DNA from: Riptortus pedestris
Taxonomy: Eukaryota > Arthropoda > Insecta > Hemiptera > Alydidae
Assembly: GCA_019009955.1 (NCBI GenBank)
Contig: CM032228.1
Location: forward strand, 206,392,001 to 206,456,000
Reading direction: 5' to 3'
Length of the DNA stretch: 64,000 nt
A model generated the notes under the pieces. That model saw nothing but the letters and a program-made list of their open reading frames with translations. It had not been told where the DNA came from and made no database searches. Below are positions 46,525 through 58,470 of the stretch, one piece after another (the first letter of the stretch is position 1; each line of letters opens with the position of its first letter). Position numbers and translations under genes: made by a program.

Positions 46525-47874
46525 AAGTCCGTCAAAAACAAAATACCTATTGCACAAGCATACATAGAACCAACGGCACTAATAAAAACAGGTGGAAATT
46601 AAGACCAACGCCTAAATATATATGACTTGCGCTACCTGACCTGAGTACACTTGAGTATTTGAGTAACATAAACAATAAAAATGAAATTAAAGACAATATA
46701 AAGAAGAAATAATCTGCAATGTGAAAATTCAAGAATTACTATCTATGTCGAATGACAATCCTGATGTTGTTTTGACTACTAGCTATGTTTAATAGCCATC
46801 ATCATCTACAATAGCTTTAACATGCCGATATACTGAATGGCCACTTACTGATCTTCGCTTACATCCAATGTTCTATGACTAAGATGGCACCAAGGAGAGG
46901 AGGATGGGTCTTCTTAACAGTCTAGGATACAGAGATTTCAACTCCTCACTCCTTCCACGCTAATTATGTTAAATATTTTTTCTTGTTTTTTAACTCTGAA
47001 TCATATTTTTCGAGAGTTTACCTACTAAATTCATTATTTTTGCTATAGGATTTTATACTAGTTTTTATAAAATACTTCAAATACCTAAATTACAAGAACG
47101 CTCGAATGTTTATGATTAGTGAGTGCTTCGGACAAGGAAACACAGATTCTTGAACCATAGAATTAAACATTCGGTGATACTAGTACTTTTTGAATAACAG
47201 GAAAAAATAAACAGTCATTAGAAGAAGCACTCCGATGTTTAGGCTGCAGTCATCATTTGACACCAAGCCTGATAAAGAAGTAAAAGGTTATTCACCTCAA
47301 TCACTATTTGGTTTGTTATTATGCTTTGTAATGGATTTTCGTATAATTTATTGTTGAAAAGAGAATCTAAACACATATTTTCCCCGCTAATATTTGTACA
47401 TATAATGAACATCTATAGAATACTTTATGAGGTTTATAAATTGATGTGCATTTTTGTATAATGAGCCTCTTTGTGGCAATGAATGAATGTGTGCTTCATA
47501 AATCGATATTGACGAGGCTTTTACTCACTAAATATCATACATTTGCATAGTTTATCATCACAGCTGATAACAGTGTGTTATGTGTCAACACAATAATGAC
47601 GTGTTGGCATGCAAGATTGAATGGGTTCCATCCGGTTTCTGCTTAATGTAGTTCAGAACCATTACTAGCCGTATTAGCCTAATTGTTAGCATAAACAGTA
47701 ATATTTCGATTTGCAAGGAATTCATTAAATTCGTCTAAAAGAATATTATGTTGTATTTAACGACTGTTAGATTAACATTATTTGAAATTAAAGATTTACA
47801 CACCTAGTATGTTGCACATCATACATGGCCAAGGTTTAACAATCATTATAGATTACGAATAAGAGCCTTCAGTT
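46522..47874. other. AT-rich non-coding stretch
   Basis: Nothing recognised. A fragment AAAGTCCGTCAAAAAC just after the TA tract may be a HINE end. Confidence 0.4.
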
Positions 47875-49314
47875 GGGCTTCTCCAATTTAGATCCTTATA
47901 TTTATTTTTCCCGAGGTACCAACGTCCTTTTAGACTAATCGCATCTCTTTCACATAGCTCCTTAGTTGGAGTTTTAAGGTGGACTCATCAAATTTAGATA
48001 GCAAGACTCTTCAGGCGTTACCTCTCTTTTGACTTAGCCTAAACATCGTATTCAGGAATTCATCACGGTCTCATTGGATTTAGTTATTAAGAGTCTTTAG
48101 GTGATTTTAGACCTTTGATTTGGCCTAATCGTCGTATTTTACTATTCATCAGGGTTTTCAACTGGACTCGTCCAATTTAGTTATTAAGAGTCTTCAGGTG
48201 ATTTCATCTCTTTGACTTGGGCTAATCATTGTATTTTACTATTCATCAGGGTTTTCAAGGAGAATCCTCCAATTTTAGTTACTAAGAGTCTTTAGGTGAT
48301 TTCATCTTTTTGACTTGGGCTAATCATCGTATTCAAATATTCATCAGGTGTTTAAAGGAGACTCCTCTAATTTAGTTATTAAGAGTCTTTAGGTGATTTC
48401 ATCTTTTTGAATTGGGCTAATCATCGTATTCAACTATTCATCAGGGTTTTCAAGGAGACTCCTCAAATTTAGTTACTAAGAGTCTTTAGGTGATTTCATC
48501 TTTTTGACTTGGGCTAATCATCGTATTCAACTATTCATCAGGGGTTTCAAGGAGATTCCTCAAATGTAGTTACTAAGAGTCTTTAGGAGATTTTATCTCT
48601 TTGACTTGGGCTAATCATCGTATTCAACTATTCATCAGGGGTTTCAAGGAGATTCCTCAAATGTAGTTACTAAGAGTCTTCAGGTGATTTCATCTTTTTG
48701 ACTTGGGCTAATCATCGTATTCAACTATTCATCAGGGGTTTCAAGGAGACTCCTCAAATTTAGTTACTAAGAGTCTTTAGGTGATTTCATCTTTTTGACT
48801 TGGGCTAATCATCGTATTCAACTATTCATCAGGGGTTTCAAGGAGATTCCTCAAATGTAGTTACTAAGAGTCTTTAGGAGATTTTATCTCTTTGACTTGG
48901 GCTAATCATCGTATTCAACTATTCATCAGGGGTTTCAAGGAGACTCCTCAAATGTAGTTACTAAGAGTCTTTAGGAGATTTTATCTCTTTGACTTGGGCT
49001 AATCATCGTATTTAACTATTCATCAGGGGTTTCAAGGAGATTCCTCAAATGTAGTTACTAAGAGTCTTTAGGAGATTTTATCTCTTTGACTTGGGCTAAT
49101 CATCGTATTTAACTATTCATCAGGGGTTTCAAGGAGATTCCTCAAATGTAGTTACTAAGAGTCTTTAGGAGATTTTATCTTTTTGAATTGGGCTAATCAT
49201 CGTATTCAACTATTCATCAGGGGTTTCAAGGAGACTCCTCAAATGTAGTTACTAAGAGTCTTTAGGAGATTTTATCTCTTTGACTTGGGCTAATCATCGT
49301 ATTTAACTATTCAT
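47875..49314. repeat. 97-bp satellite array (about 15 units)
   Basis: Unit of 97 bp, measured from successive ATCAGGGGTTTCAAGGAGA blocks (for example gggg at 48541, 48638, 48735). Units contain AGTTACTAAGAGTCTTTAGG and TTGACTTGGGCTAATCATCG. Left-hand units (47875-48250) are diverged and of uneven length. Units from about 48400 to the abrupt right edge at 49314 are nearly identical, with two interleaved variants (GTGATTTCATC and AGATTTTATC). Confidence 0.9.
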
Positions 49315-49622
49315 GTAACCAACATTTTATTTATTCAATTTAATAATTGTACAATGGAGTAATATGGTGTTCACGTAATTATTTTTTTTTGCCATGGTAT
49401 TTACTAAGTGTTTCATTAGTTAATTTATGACTAATTAATCCCTACTGCCCACATGGGAATCGAACTTATGACTCAAGAATAATCAAGTGTATTGCGACCA
49501 ATGCCTTACTTCCATAATTTACTTCAGCTCCTATATTATTAGGAACCATGATATCGAGTATAGCCAGTGTACTTTTCTATTTAAATTTACTTTTTGTTGA
49601 TTTCAGGTATACATTATGTTTT
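49315..49622. other. Spacer with an inverted SINE fragment
   Basis: CCCACATGGGAATCGAACTT at 49447-49466 is the complement of a tRNA box B-like block, so a SINE head probably lies here on the minus strand (about 49440-49520). Confidence 0.45.
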
Positions 49623-49740
49623 AGCAGATTTCCCTTAAGGGAAATCAGCTATTGAGGTCGTACTCATGACGCGATTTTCGAAAAATGTCTTCAAATGTCC
49701 ATCAATCCTACCCAGGAGATGACGAAAATGAGGTCCGTTC

Positions 49741-49794
<54 letters not shown>

Positions 49795-49811
49795 ATATAT
49801 CTATCTATCTA

Positions 49812-49878
<67 letters not shown>

Positions 49879-50681
49879 TTGTCTGTTAACGCTCTAGTGG
49901 TCGCAATTTTTGTTTCATCGTTACGAAACTCGATATTTAACCGTTGTATGTAAAAAGACAGATCAAGTTCGTTAATGGCTGAAATAGGACCAGAAGGAGG
50001 GGAGGTTTAGAGGGGGGGGGATTTTCGAAAATTCGAGGTATCTCCGTTATTATGCATCGGATCGAAAAATTGTATATAACCAATCTTATTGCAAACTAAA
50101 TTTACTATAAATATTGTTATATACGTTTTTTTCTATCTTGAATAGTAACCGAGATATTTGCATTTTTTAGTTTTCAGGAAACCGCCACTTCCAGTCATGT
50201 TACGTAAACAACACTCTGCTACATAATAAATCACATTATTGGAAGTTTAAATACTAAAAATTGTATTCAAGAGACCTTTATTATACGAGATACATGCACA
50301 TCTGCCCTGAGGACCCCCCCCCCATCTTAAAGTTTTGAACTGCTAAAATTTTATTGATTGAGATAACAATTATTCTGACTCATTATAAATTACTCTAGTA
50401 GATATCGTAAATAGTTCTCAATAAAATGAATGTGTTATATTCAGATATATTTCAGTAATTGTTTTTCTTTCCGGTCTGAGGCAGGCCGACCCGTTTGTTT
50501 ACTTTTCTAACCTAACGCTTCCTGTCGGCAGGTTATTGAAATCGGATGAAACATTTATTTCCGTTTGTATTTATTCACGGTGTTGTTGTGTTAGTAGTAT
50601 GCATATTTATCTATCTATCTATTTATTACTAAACTTCACGACGGAAATCTGCTTAGTTTACGCAGCCCCTGCGTGACGAAC
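49623..50681 (+). mobile_element. HINE copy, complete, long subfamily
   Basis: Perfect 5' palindrome; a very long TA/ATCT tract (49746-49880); G-run block; an extended 3' variable region with CCCCCCCCCC near 50320, similar to copy 2; 3' terminus GCGTGACGAAC at 50681. Confidence 0.75.
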
Positions 50682-51205
50682 TTTTTTGTATTAAGAATGT
50701 ATAGTGATGTAAATTGAATAAATAATTCATAGGAAAAATTATATTGCACTTGTAATTTCTGTGTTACTTTTGATTCTCTCTTTGTTATCCATTCTAAAAA
50801 TTAATTATTGAATTTGCTAATATTTGTTGATTCGTGGAGGATATGCTAATCTAAGCAGGATATGTTTGCTTTCTCATAATCTAATACTCATGAACTTAGC
50901 TCGATAAGTGCCCTCTCCTATGGCTTGATAGGTTCTTCGTTCATTAAACTCAAGTTCGTACATAAACAGTCACTGATCTATCTATTTCAGTCGCTAATTT
51001 TTCGAAATGTTTTGCCCCCTCTCGAAATGTTCAAACTCCTCATCAAGGATGGAAATAGTGGTGATAATATTTCATTGAGTGTAATAAATACTTTTCTATC
51101 TAATGAGCAGAGAACTGCAGAAAAGCCATCCTTAATCTTAAATAATTTAGATTATTTAATTTGAAACTGAAGCACGATATCTCGGCTATAACGCATAAAT
51201 CAAAA
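50682..51205. other. Unannotated stretch
   Basis: A 79-codon plus-strand frame (50925-51164) has a fairly balanced composition, but no domain is recognised. Confidence 0.35.
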
Positions 51206-52153
51206 GTCCTTCAGGCCGGGGCTGGGTAAACTAAGCAGATTTCCCACGCTAAGGTTTACAATTGATAAATATACATACAGGCAACTCTACTGTGAATGTT
51301 AAGTGAACAAATACAAACGGTAATGGGAAATCTTTCAGTCACTTTACAATACAAATTACTAATCTCTAAACGGAAAGTGGCTGAATTGTAAAGAGACAGG
51401 TCAGTGAACCTTGTAGCACTGAATAGATAAACCGGAAAGACAATCAGTTAATGAAATATATCTGAATATAGCATATTAATTTTATTGAAAACAATTCACT
51501 AAAGCTAGTGATGCTACTTGTAATGAATCAGAATCAGTTTTATCTCAAATTTTAGTAATCCAAGAACAAAAGAAGAGGGGGAGGGGTCATTGAAAAAAAG
51601 TTCGATGAAAACAATATTTGGTATTTAATCTTGCAATAAGTGGTTCATAATACAACAGCTTATTGTTAATATGACATGAGTAGAAGTGGGGGTTTGTTGT
51701 AGGCTCAAAACTGAAAATATCTCCGTACATATTCATGAACAAGTACAGCAAGGGAGATATTTCGAATTTTCGGAAATCCCCCCCTCTAGACGAATAGTTA
51801 CGAAAACGGCCGCACTAGCTCTCGGCGGAATGTCCCCAATAAAGCCGACTCCTGCCGACCACACACACAATACAAATGCAAATATCTCGGTTAATATTCA
51901 AGATAAGAAAAATTTTTAGAACAATATTTATAGTAAATTTAATTTTCAATAAGATTGATTCTTTACAATTTTTCGATCCGGCGCATAATAACGGAGATAT
52001 TTCGAATTTTCAAAAATCCCCCCTCTAACCCCCCCCCTCCCACTGGTCAGATTTCAGCCATTAACGAACTTGATCTTTCTTTTTACATAAAACGATTAAA
52101 TATGAACTTTGGTAACGATGAAACAAAAATTGCGACCACTAGAGCGTTAACAG

Positions 52154-52233
<80 letters not shown>

Positions 52234-52351
52234 GAACGGACATCATTTTCGTCATCTCCTGGGTAGGATCGATGGACATTTGAGGAAATTTTTCAAAACT
52301 CGCGTCATGAGTACGACCTCAATAGCTGATTTCCCATAAGGGAAATCTGCT
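51206..52351 (-). mobile_element. HINE, composite (inverted)
   Basis: Begins at a mutated 3' terminus (GTCCTTCAGGCCGGGGCTGG) and ends at a 5' end (GGGAAATCTGCT) after a (TA)n tract at 52160-52228. Two partly overlapping bodies are present (repeated AAAATATCTC and GAGATATTTCGAATTTTC blocks near 51715-51770 and 51990-52010), so it is probably two copies recombined or nested. Confidence 0.65.
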
Positions 52352-52355
52352 AAAA

Positions 52356-52520
52356 TCCTTAGTTCCTCTCTGGCTAGAAAAGGGTGGCTACCTATAGATA
52401 TCACGGTCTCAATTAGCCTTAGCAGCACAATGTGGACGTTAATAAATTTCATGAAATACCAATTCATGAATTAATGGCTCTGACACAAGAGCGAATCGAA
52501 CTCACGACTCCGAGAGGTTT
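52356..52520 (+). mobile_element. SINE tail, plus an inverted tRNA-like head
   Basis: CTCTGGCTAGAAAAGGGTGG and CTCAATTAGCCTTAGCAGC match the SINE tail. GAGCGAATCGAACTCACGAC just after it is the complement of a box B-like block, so a second SINE fragment lies in the opposite orientation. Confidence 0.5.
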
Positions 52521-53298
52521 TCAAAGAGTATTATTAAGACTACGCCTGACCAGACATGACTAACTTGACCCCCTCCTGAAAAAAAAAAACTTATCCTTAA
52601 ACAAATACTAATAAATATTCATCAACGTTCTTACTTGATTCAAATTAACTTTCTGGAATAAGTGAAATATTGACTTAGAAACTTTTCAAGTAGACAGCTC
52701 TAAATAGAAGCTTATTACTAAGGAAAATTTATCGTCTGCAATAAATCAAGGAACATAAGTTGACTGGAAAATATTTAACTATCAATCAAAAGTAATCTAG
52801 TTGTTTAATACATTTCTTTGGCTTAATATTTTGATACTTACAAATACAAATGCCACTTTTGGGAATTAATTTGAATAAAATGTATATATATTTCTTTAAT
52901 GATGGTTCACTTTGTAGGTAATGAAAATATTTCTTAACGGAATTCTAGAAAAAATTTAAGTATGAAATACATTTTGTGTTACATATTCAGTTTACACATA
53001 CATAGATCACATAAATGAATGATTAATAAGATTTCCCGCGTGATGTTTTATGACAGAAATACATACATTATGAATGCATGTATGTGACGGGGCATAAATA
53101 CTAAGAAGAAACAAATAATTAAGCCCTGATATAATTTAAAATGCGGTTATATTACTAAAAAACCACACGAAAGACATTTTATAACTATCCTACCTTGAAT
53201 TCCGTCTTTGTCCATTATTAAGTGCTTCATTATAATAATGCTTGGTATTTAATATTGAGAAATATTTCCTTCAATATACTGCTGTTTTACTATAAAAA
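52521..53298. other. AT-rich non-coding stretch
   Basis: Nothing recognised upstream of the HINE that precedes the calcyphosin-like exon. Confidence 0.4.
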
Positions 53299-53505
53299 GT
53301 CCGTCACACAGGGGCTGCGTAAATAAGCAGATTCCCACGTGAAGTTATACAATAGAGGAATCTCCATACGAGAGCCGAACAGTTACGTAAACGGCCGAAC
53401 TAGCTTTCGGTGGAAACGAATAGAACCGACTTTAGCCTATCTCATCTCGGTTATACGGACACACTTAATACAAATGCAAATATCTTGGTTAATATTCAAG
53501 ATAGA
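53299..53505 (-). mobile_element. HINE 3' part, ending beside the calcyphosin-like exon
   Basis: Starts at the 3' hairpin terminus (GTCCGTCACACAGGGGCTGC) and breaks off after AATATTCAAGATAGAG at 53505, 20 bp before the exon. The inner 140 bp (from GAGAGCCGAACAGTTACGTA) are repeated at about 54472-54603. Confidence 0.7.
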
Positions 53506-53525
53506 GACTATTATCATGTTGTCAG

Positions 53526-53671
53526 ATGAAGCCTAGATCAGCAGGGAATAGAGCAGAGGACGAGATGATGAGCCAAGCCCGGAGAAAAGCAGCCATCACC
53601 AACGATCAACTGGAAAAGCTCAGGTTGCTGTGCTTGGCTCGAGGTTCTGCAGGAATACTACAGCTGGGAAG
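53526..53671 (+). CDS. Calcyphosin-like EF-hand protein, N-terminal exon
   Basis: 146 bp between an acceptor (TATTATCATGTTGTCAG, ending 53525) and a donor (GTACAAC from 53672). It encodes 48 codons plus two bases (AG). The segment [20 protein letters not shown] is the hallmark N-terminus of calcyphosin and calcyphosin-like proteins ([17 protein letters not shown]), Ca2+-binding proteins with four EF-hands. The exon stops at the point where the vertebrate protein continues GR-VFR into EF-hand 1. The preceding [20 protein letters not shown] is the variable N-terminus. No EF-hand exon is visible downstream in the window. Codon use and GC are higher than in the surroundings. It may be a real exon or a fragment captured by a Helentron. 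Confidence 0.75.
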
Positions 53672-53700
53672 GTACAACAACAATAGTATACAATCATTTT

Positions 53701-53822
53701 AGCAGATTTCCCTTAAGGGAAATCAGCTATTGAGGTTGTACTCATGACGGAATTTTCGACATTTTTCTTCAAATGTCCATCGATCCTACCCAGGAGATGA
53801 CGAAAATGATGTCCGTTCAAAA

Positions 53823-53886
<64 letters not shown>

Positions 53887-54440
53887 TTGTCTGTTACCAC
53901 TCTGGCAGTCGCAATTTTCGTTTAATCGTTACCAAACTCAAATTTAGTCGTTTCATGTAAAAAGAAAGATCAAGTTCGTTAACGGCTGAAATCGGACCAG
54001 TGGGAGGGGGGGTTTAGAGGGGAGGATTTTCGAAAATTCAAAATATCTCCGTTACTATACGTCAGACCGAAAAATTGTACAGAATCAATCTTATTGCAAA
54101 TTAAATTTACTATAAATATTGTTATATACATTTATTCTCTATCTTGAATATTAACCGAGATATTTGCATTTGTATTCTGCGTGTGGTCACCAGTAGGCTA
54201 TGTTCGGACTTTCCGCCGAGAGCTCTGGCGGCCATTTCCATAACTATTCGTCCCTCATGAATAGGTTTAGAGTTTAGGTTAACTGTTTTTTGGGGCTAGA
54301 AACTACTGGGTTATTACGCCCTAAATAATGTTTTAGGTTTAGAGGTTTCTTACTACTACAGTTGTTATTAGGCAGATTTCTCTATTGTAAAACTTCACGT
54401 GGGAAATCTGCTTAGTTTACGCAGCCCCTGCGTGACGGAT
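53701..54440 (+). mobile_element. HINE copy, complete
   Basis: Starts 29 bp after the calcyphosin-like exon. It has a perfect 5' palindrome, a TA tract (53825-53885) and G-run block, and its 3' terminus ends GTGACGGAT (last base mutated) at 54440. Confidence 0.75.
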
Positions 54441-54449
54441 TTTTTATTA

Positions 54450-54908
54450 ATATTCAAGATAGGGAATTTCACGAGAGCCGAACAATTACGTAAACGACCG
54501 AACTAGCTTTCGGTGGAAACGAATAGAACCGACCTTAGCCTATCTCATCTCGGTTATACGGACACGCAAATGCAAATATCTTGGTTAATATTCAAGATAG
54601 AGAATAAATGTGTATTACAATGATTATAGTCAATTTAATTGACAAAAGATTGGTGGTTGGAAGATATTTCGAAATTCCTCCTCCCCCAGTTCCGATTTCA
54701 ACCGTTAACGAACTTGATCTTTCTTTTTAAATAAAACGATTAAATACGGAGTTTGGTGACGATTAAACAAATACTGCGACCGCTGGAGTGTTAACAGACA
54801 AATATATATAGTTTTGAACGGACCTCATTTTCGTCATCTCCTGGGTAGGATCGATGGACATTTGAAGAAATCGCGTCATTAGTACGACCTCAATAGCTGA
54901 TTTCTGCT
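54450..54908 (-). mobile_element. HINE 5' part
   Basis: Runs from AATATTCAAGATAGGG through a duplicate of the 53364-53505 block to the 5' end, where the palindrome has decayed to GCTGATTTCTGCT. It lacks the 3' terminus. Together with the 53299-53505 part it makes one full inverted element with a 140-bp overlap. Confidence 0.65.
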
Positions 54909-55223
54909 AAAAACCAGTTAATATGTGATAGTAGTGTATTTAAGATTATCAAAATAAAAAAATGCATAAGTCAAAATGAGTTGAAATTACGAGATAATAC
55001 TGCCTGGAGTACCTATTCAATTAAATAAACAAGTCATTTGGCTGTACTAAATTTAATGTTGACAAGTAAGAATTATCGAAAAAAGCCTTATTCCTTCAAA
55101 ATATTTATTCTGAGCAGCAGAACACTTTCAGAGCACAGGCTCTTTTACCTGTGCCGTTTCAATGACAACTTGTATGAACCAAGGATTCCTTTAAACTGTA
55201 GGTTCAAAAATTTACTTATTATA
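54909..55223. other. AT-rich spacer
   Basis: Nothing recognised; leads into the GC-rich island. Confidence 0.4.
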
Positions 55224-57530
55224 TATATTATAGCCACATTACCACCAGGGATTCTGGAGAGGCCCGAAAAATTCCCAGCCCTTACCGCTGGACCGATTTT
55301 CACGAGCCGGGTATCGTTTTGTTCGTCTCGGTCGACTTTTGCTTTGAAAAATTATCAAATCCGTAATATCTCTCGATCCGTAATAGCTAGAGGCCCTCGA
55401 AAATTTTTATTCCCGGCCGCATTTTTTTCACTCTAAATTCGCTATAAATCCGAGGGTAGGCCCGATCTCTTTCCCGACCGGGGGAAAAACTCTCCGATGA
55501 ATCCCTGAGCCGTAGACACCTTTAGCTTCGACATAGGACGGTTCGATTCCCGTAGCGAGGCGCTCAAAGTCCAAAATCGCTTTCCCGCGGAAACGGCCCT
55601 AACCCCCCTTTTTCTCGGTCGTTTTTCGGTTTCGAGGGGTCTTTTCACATCTAAAGGAAATTGTCTAACTTTTCACCGAGGCGTTTCCCCGAGTTTCCCC
55701 CCGCCGCTCCACACGACCCTCTCGAAATCGGCCATCGAAAAAAGCTTCTCTTTGTCGCGGTCTCCCCCATCCCCGGGGGCCGATAAGGGAAATCCGCTTC
55801 CGAGCCCTCATCCCTTATTCGCCCCTCTATTAAAAACCCAAAACCGGCTCCGGCTCGGACTTTTAGAGCGAGAGGGAAAAATCCGAGAGTGCTAAAACCC
55901 ACGAATTTTCGCCTAAACGAATTTTTCCCGGCCCCCCGGAAAACGCTACGGGGTCGAGCGACCCGTCCGAAGACGCGGGCCGTCGAGTACTACGACGCAC
56001 GTGCCGCGATAAAAATTTACTCCCCGATCCCCGAGAGAGAAAAATTTTTAAACGCGGATTTTCGAGAAAAGTGGTCAAAATCGCCGAATCCGAAAGCGCG
56101 CGTTTCGCCCGTGAATTTCCCAGCCAAACTGGCAATACTTGGGGAAAAACTGACGAGCGCACGTTGTAGGGCGTATGCGGGTTTCTTCTTTGAAAAATTG
56201 TCGAATCTCCGATATCTCCACTCTGGGAGGAGCTACGGACCCTCAAAGTCGGCCATTTCGACCCTGTTTTTGATCACTCTTTGGGGCGTAACCGACGCTC
56301 ATTTCGCGCTATATCCGCGAGATTTTGCACGGTGGTAGCCTGATAGATTGTGAATCGATTCGTGTGCGACACTTTTTTATAGTTTTTAATTTTTATGGCA
56401 AAACTTTAAAATTTCGCAAAATCGCCTGTTTTTCGCCATTTTTTCGAAAAAATGAGTTTTTCCGGGTACCAGCCCACTTCCGGTCGGGACTTATCACACA
56501 TCATTTCGAAGCCCCGGGTGCCGTGATATACAAAAAATTCCGAAAACCCGGGATTTTGGTCCCTGGGCGGAGATATGCCCTCTTGAAAAAAGGCTAATTT
56601 CGAAACGACCTCTTTTTTCAGGGGGTCCTGGCTCCCCGGAAGTGGGGGCTGGAAAGTCCGGATTCGAGCCGGTGACTCTCCAAAGACTGACGTTTAACGC
56701 CCTCCTGCTATAAATGAGGAAAAAGTACTGCTAATGAGGTTCAGCGAGGCGAGAAGGCGAAATTTCGTGTTTTCCGAGAAACGACGTTTTTGGGGCTCGG
56801 AATGGCGTACTTAAGGCCGCCCAGGGGGCCGACCGCTGGACCGATTTTGGCGTGCGGGGTCTCGAATCGAACAATACATTCCTACGGACCAGACGAGACC
56901 TCGACCGTCCGGATCCGACGTCCTGGGCGAGCGCTACGATTTTTCGAAGGCGAAAAACGCTGACATTTATTAGCTGGGGTATGGGGAACAGTTTTACCTT
57001 CGCTAGATTCGAACGGCCAAAACCCCCCCTTTGGGCTATTCGAGGGGGGTAATCTCGCCGGAGGGCAAAGGCAGGGACGGTAGGAACGATATACCGGCCT
57101 CAGACACCGAGATTTCCCCTTAGAAAAGCCGCCAGACGTTTTTAAAGGCGAAATAGTAGCTCTCCAGGCTCGAAGGTCGTCGGGAAATGCGCTACTCTAC
57201 ACACCCGGTATAGTAAAAATTCGGGGCATCGGGGATGGCATTCTATAATATATAGCCACTGTACCACCACGACTTGGAGTTTGCCCTCCGAAATGTACCG
57301 CCCTTATCGCTGGACCGATTTTCACGATCCGGGTACCGTTTTGTTCGTCGTGGTCGACTTTTGCTTTGGAAAATTATCGAATCCGTAATATCTCTCGATC
57401 CGTAATAGCTAGAGGCCCTCGAAAATTTTTATTCCCGGCCGCATTTTTTTCGCTTTAAATTCGCTATAAATCCGAGGGTAAGCCCGATCTCTTTCCCGAC
57501 CGGGGCTTCGGGCGAAGGGCAAAGGGCGAG
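55224..57530. repeat. GC-rich island with terminal direct repeats
   Basis: Abruptly GC-rich in AT-rich surroundings. Direct repeats of about 260 bp lie at both ends (55224-55484 and 57244-57505), sharing GATCCGTAATAGCTAGAGGC and GAAAATTTTTATTCCCGGCC; the first 90 bp are more diverged. A related but more diverged module occurs near 56180-56330, and CGCTGGACCGATTTT recurs at 55289, 56832 and 57311. Both ends follow TATAATATATAGCC-like sequence. Open frames of 60-150 codons on both strands are Arg/Pro/Ser-rich without domains. It may be an LTR-like element or one unit plus a partial second unit of a 2.02-kb tandem repeat. Confidence 0.75.
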
Positions 57531-58470
57531 CTTTATGAAAAACTAATGTCATCTAAATATGTATTATAAGTGAAATTGCGTAGTCAAGTGTCTTATTCTA
57601 AGAAATCATTTAAAACCGGCGAGAGCCTTCAATTTCATTTACTGTTATTATATGTCCAATTGTTCTTTTTAATTTTTTATTATTCATTAATTGGTTTGTT
57701 CATTTTCATATAATAATTCTATATGTTCTGAATTTTAATTATTACTGTTGTATATTTTGTGTTAGCATAATATTTTAAATGCTGATAGCTATCGGCTAGG
57801 AAGGGTTTTGTGTCGTATATTTGACTTCAGCACTCTCTGCCAGATATTCAGTTAACTATAGCTTACTGCTTTTCGTTCCTCTCTTCTTTAAATTGTTTTT
57901 ATTTGCCAAAACCTTAGTGATGTTAATTGAATGGTGTATATTATGAATTTTCTTTACTAAGAAATGAATAACTTGAATGTTGCAAGTTATTAGTTCTGAA
58001 TATTTCCTTTGTTTTGATCGACTTCAGCTCACTCTTCAAGATATATTTTGCACTAATCCTAACTGCTTCCCCTACTTCCTTTAATTTTTGTTTATTTACA
58101 AACGATTTAATAATGCGAATACACATCATTGATAGTAGATTTTTTTTTTAAATGTTGTTGTCGGGTGTCTTACGTATTCTTGAATTATTGCTTTGGGCGT
58201 GATTCATTTAGCCGCTCTATTACTATGGCACACTCTACCGGCCGCTGATTGTACTGCTGGGACAGGCCGTTTATCCTGCAGCTAGGACCGGACGTACACT
58301 GCATTGTTTCCTGTTTTGAGTCATATTTAGTCCATTCGTTATATCTAATACTCTTCTTTTATCATTGGAATTGTGATGTACAGTTTATTTCTTATATTAT
58401 TCATGATATTGTTACACGACATGTTATTTCATAAACCATTTATTAATAGGTGGCAGTTTCTTCATTTTTT
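57531..58470. other. AT-rich non-coding stretch
   Basis: A less AT-rich patch at about 58190-58310 (CTACCGGCCGCTGATTGTAC) has no recognised identity. Confidence 0.4.

Noticed and set aside
47875..49314. CTGATGA blocks (minus strand) in every satellite unit as possible hammerheads
   Set aside because: No GAAA box or stem II in the right place follows; GAAA occurs just before CTGATGA instead.
55038..57052. Frames of 66-149 codons in the GC-rich island
   Set aside because: Present on both strands, Arg/Pro/Ser-rich from GC composition, repeated in the direct repeats, no domain.
55224..57505. Direct repeats as classical LTRs
   Set aside because: No TG...CA ends, primer-binding site, polypurine tract or gag-pol could be seen; left as an open possibility only.
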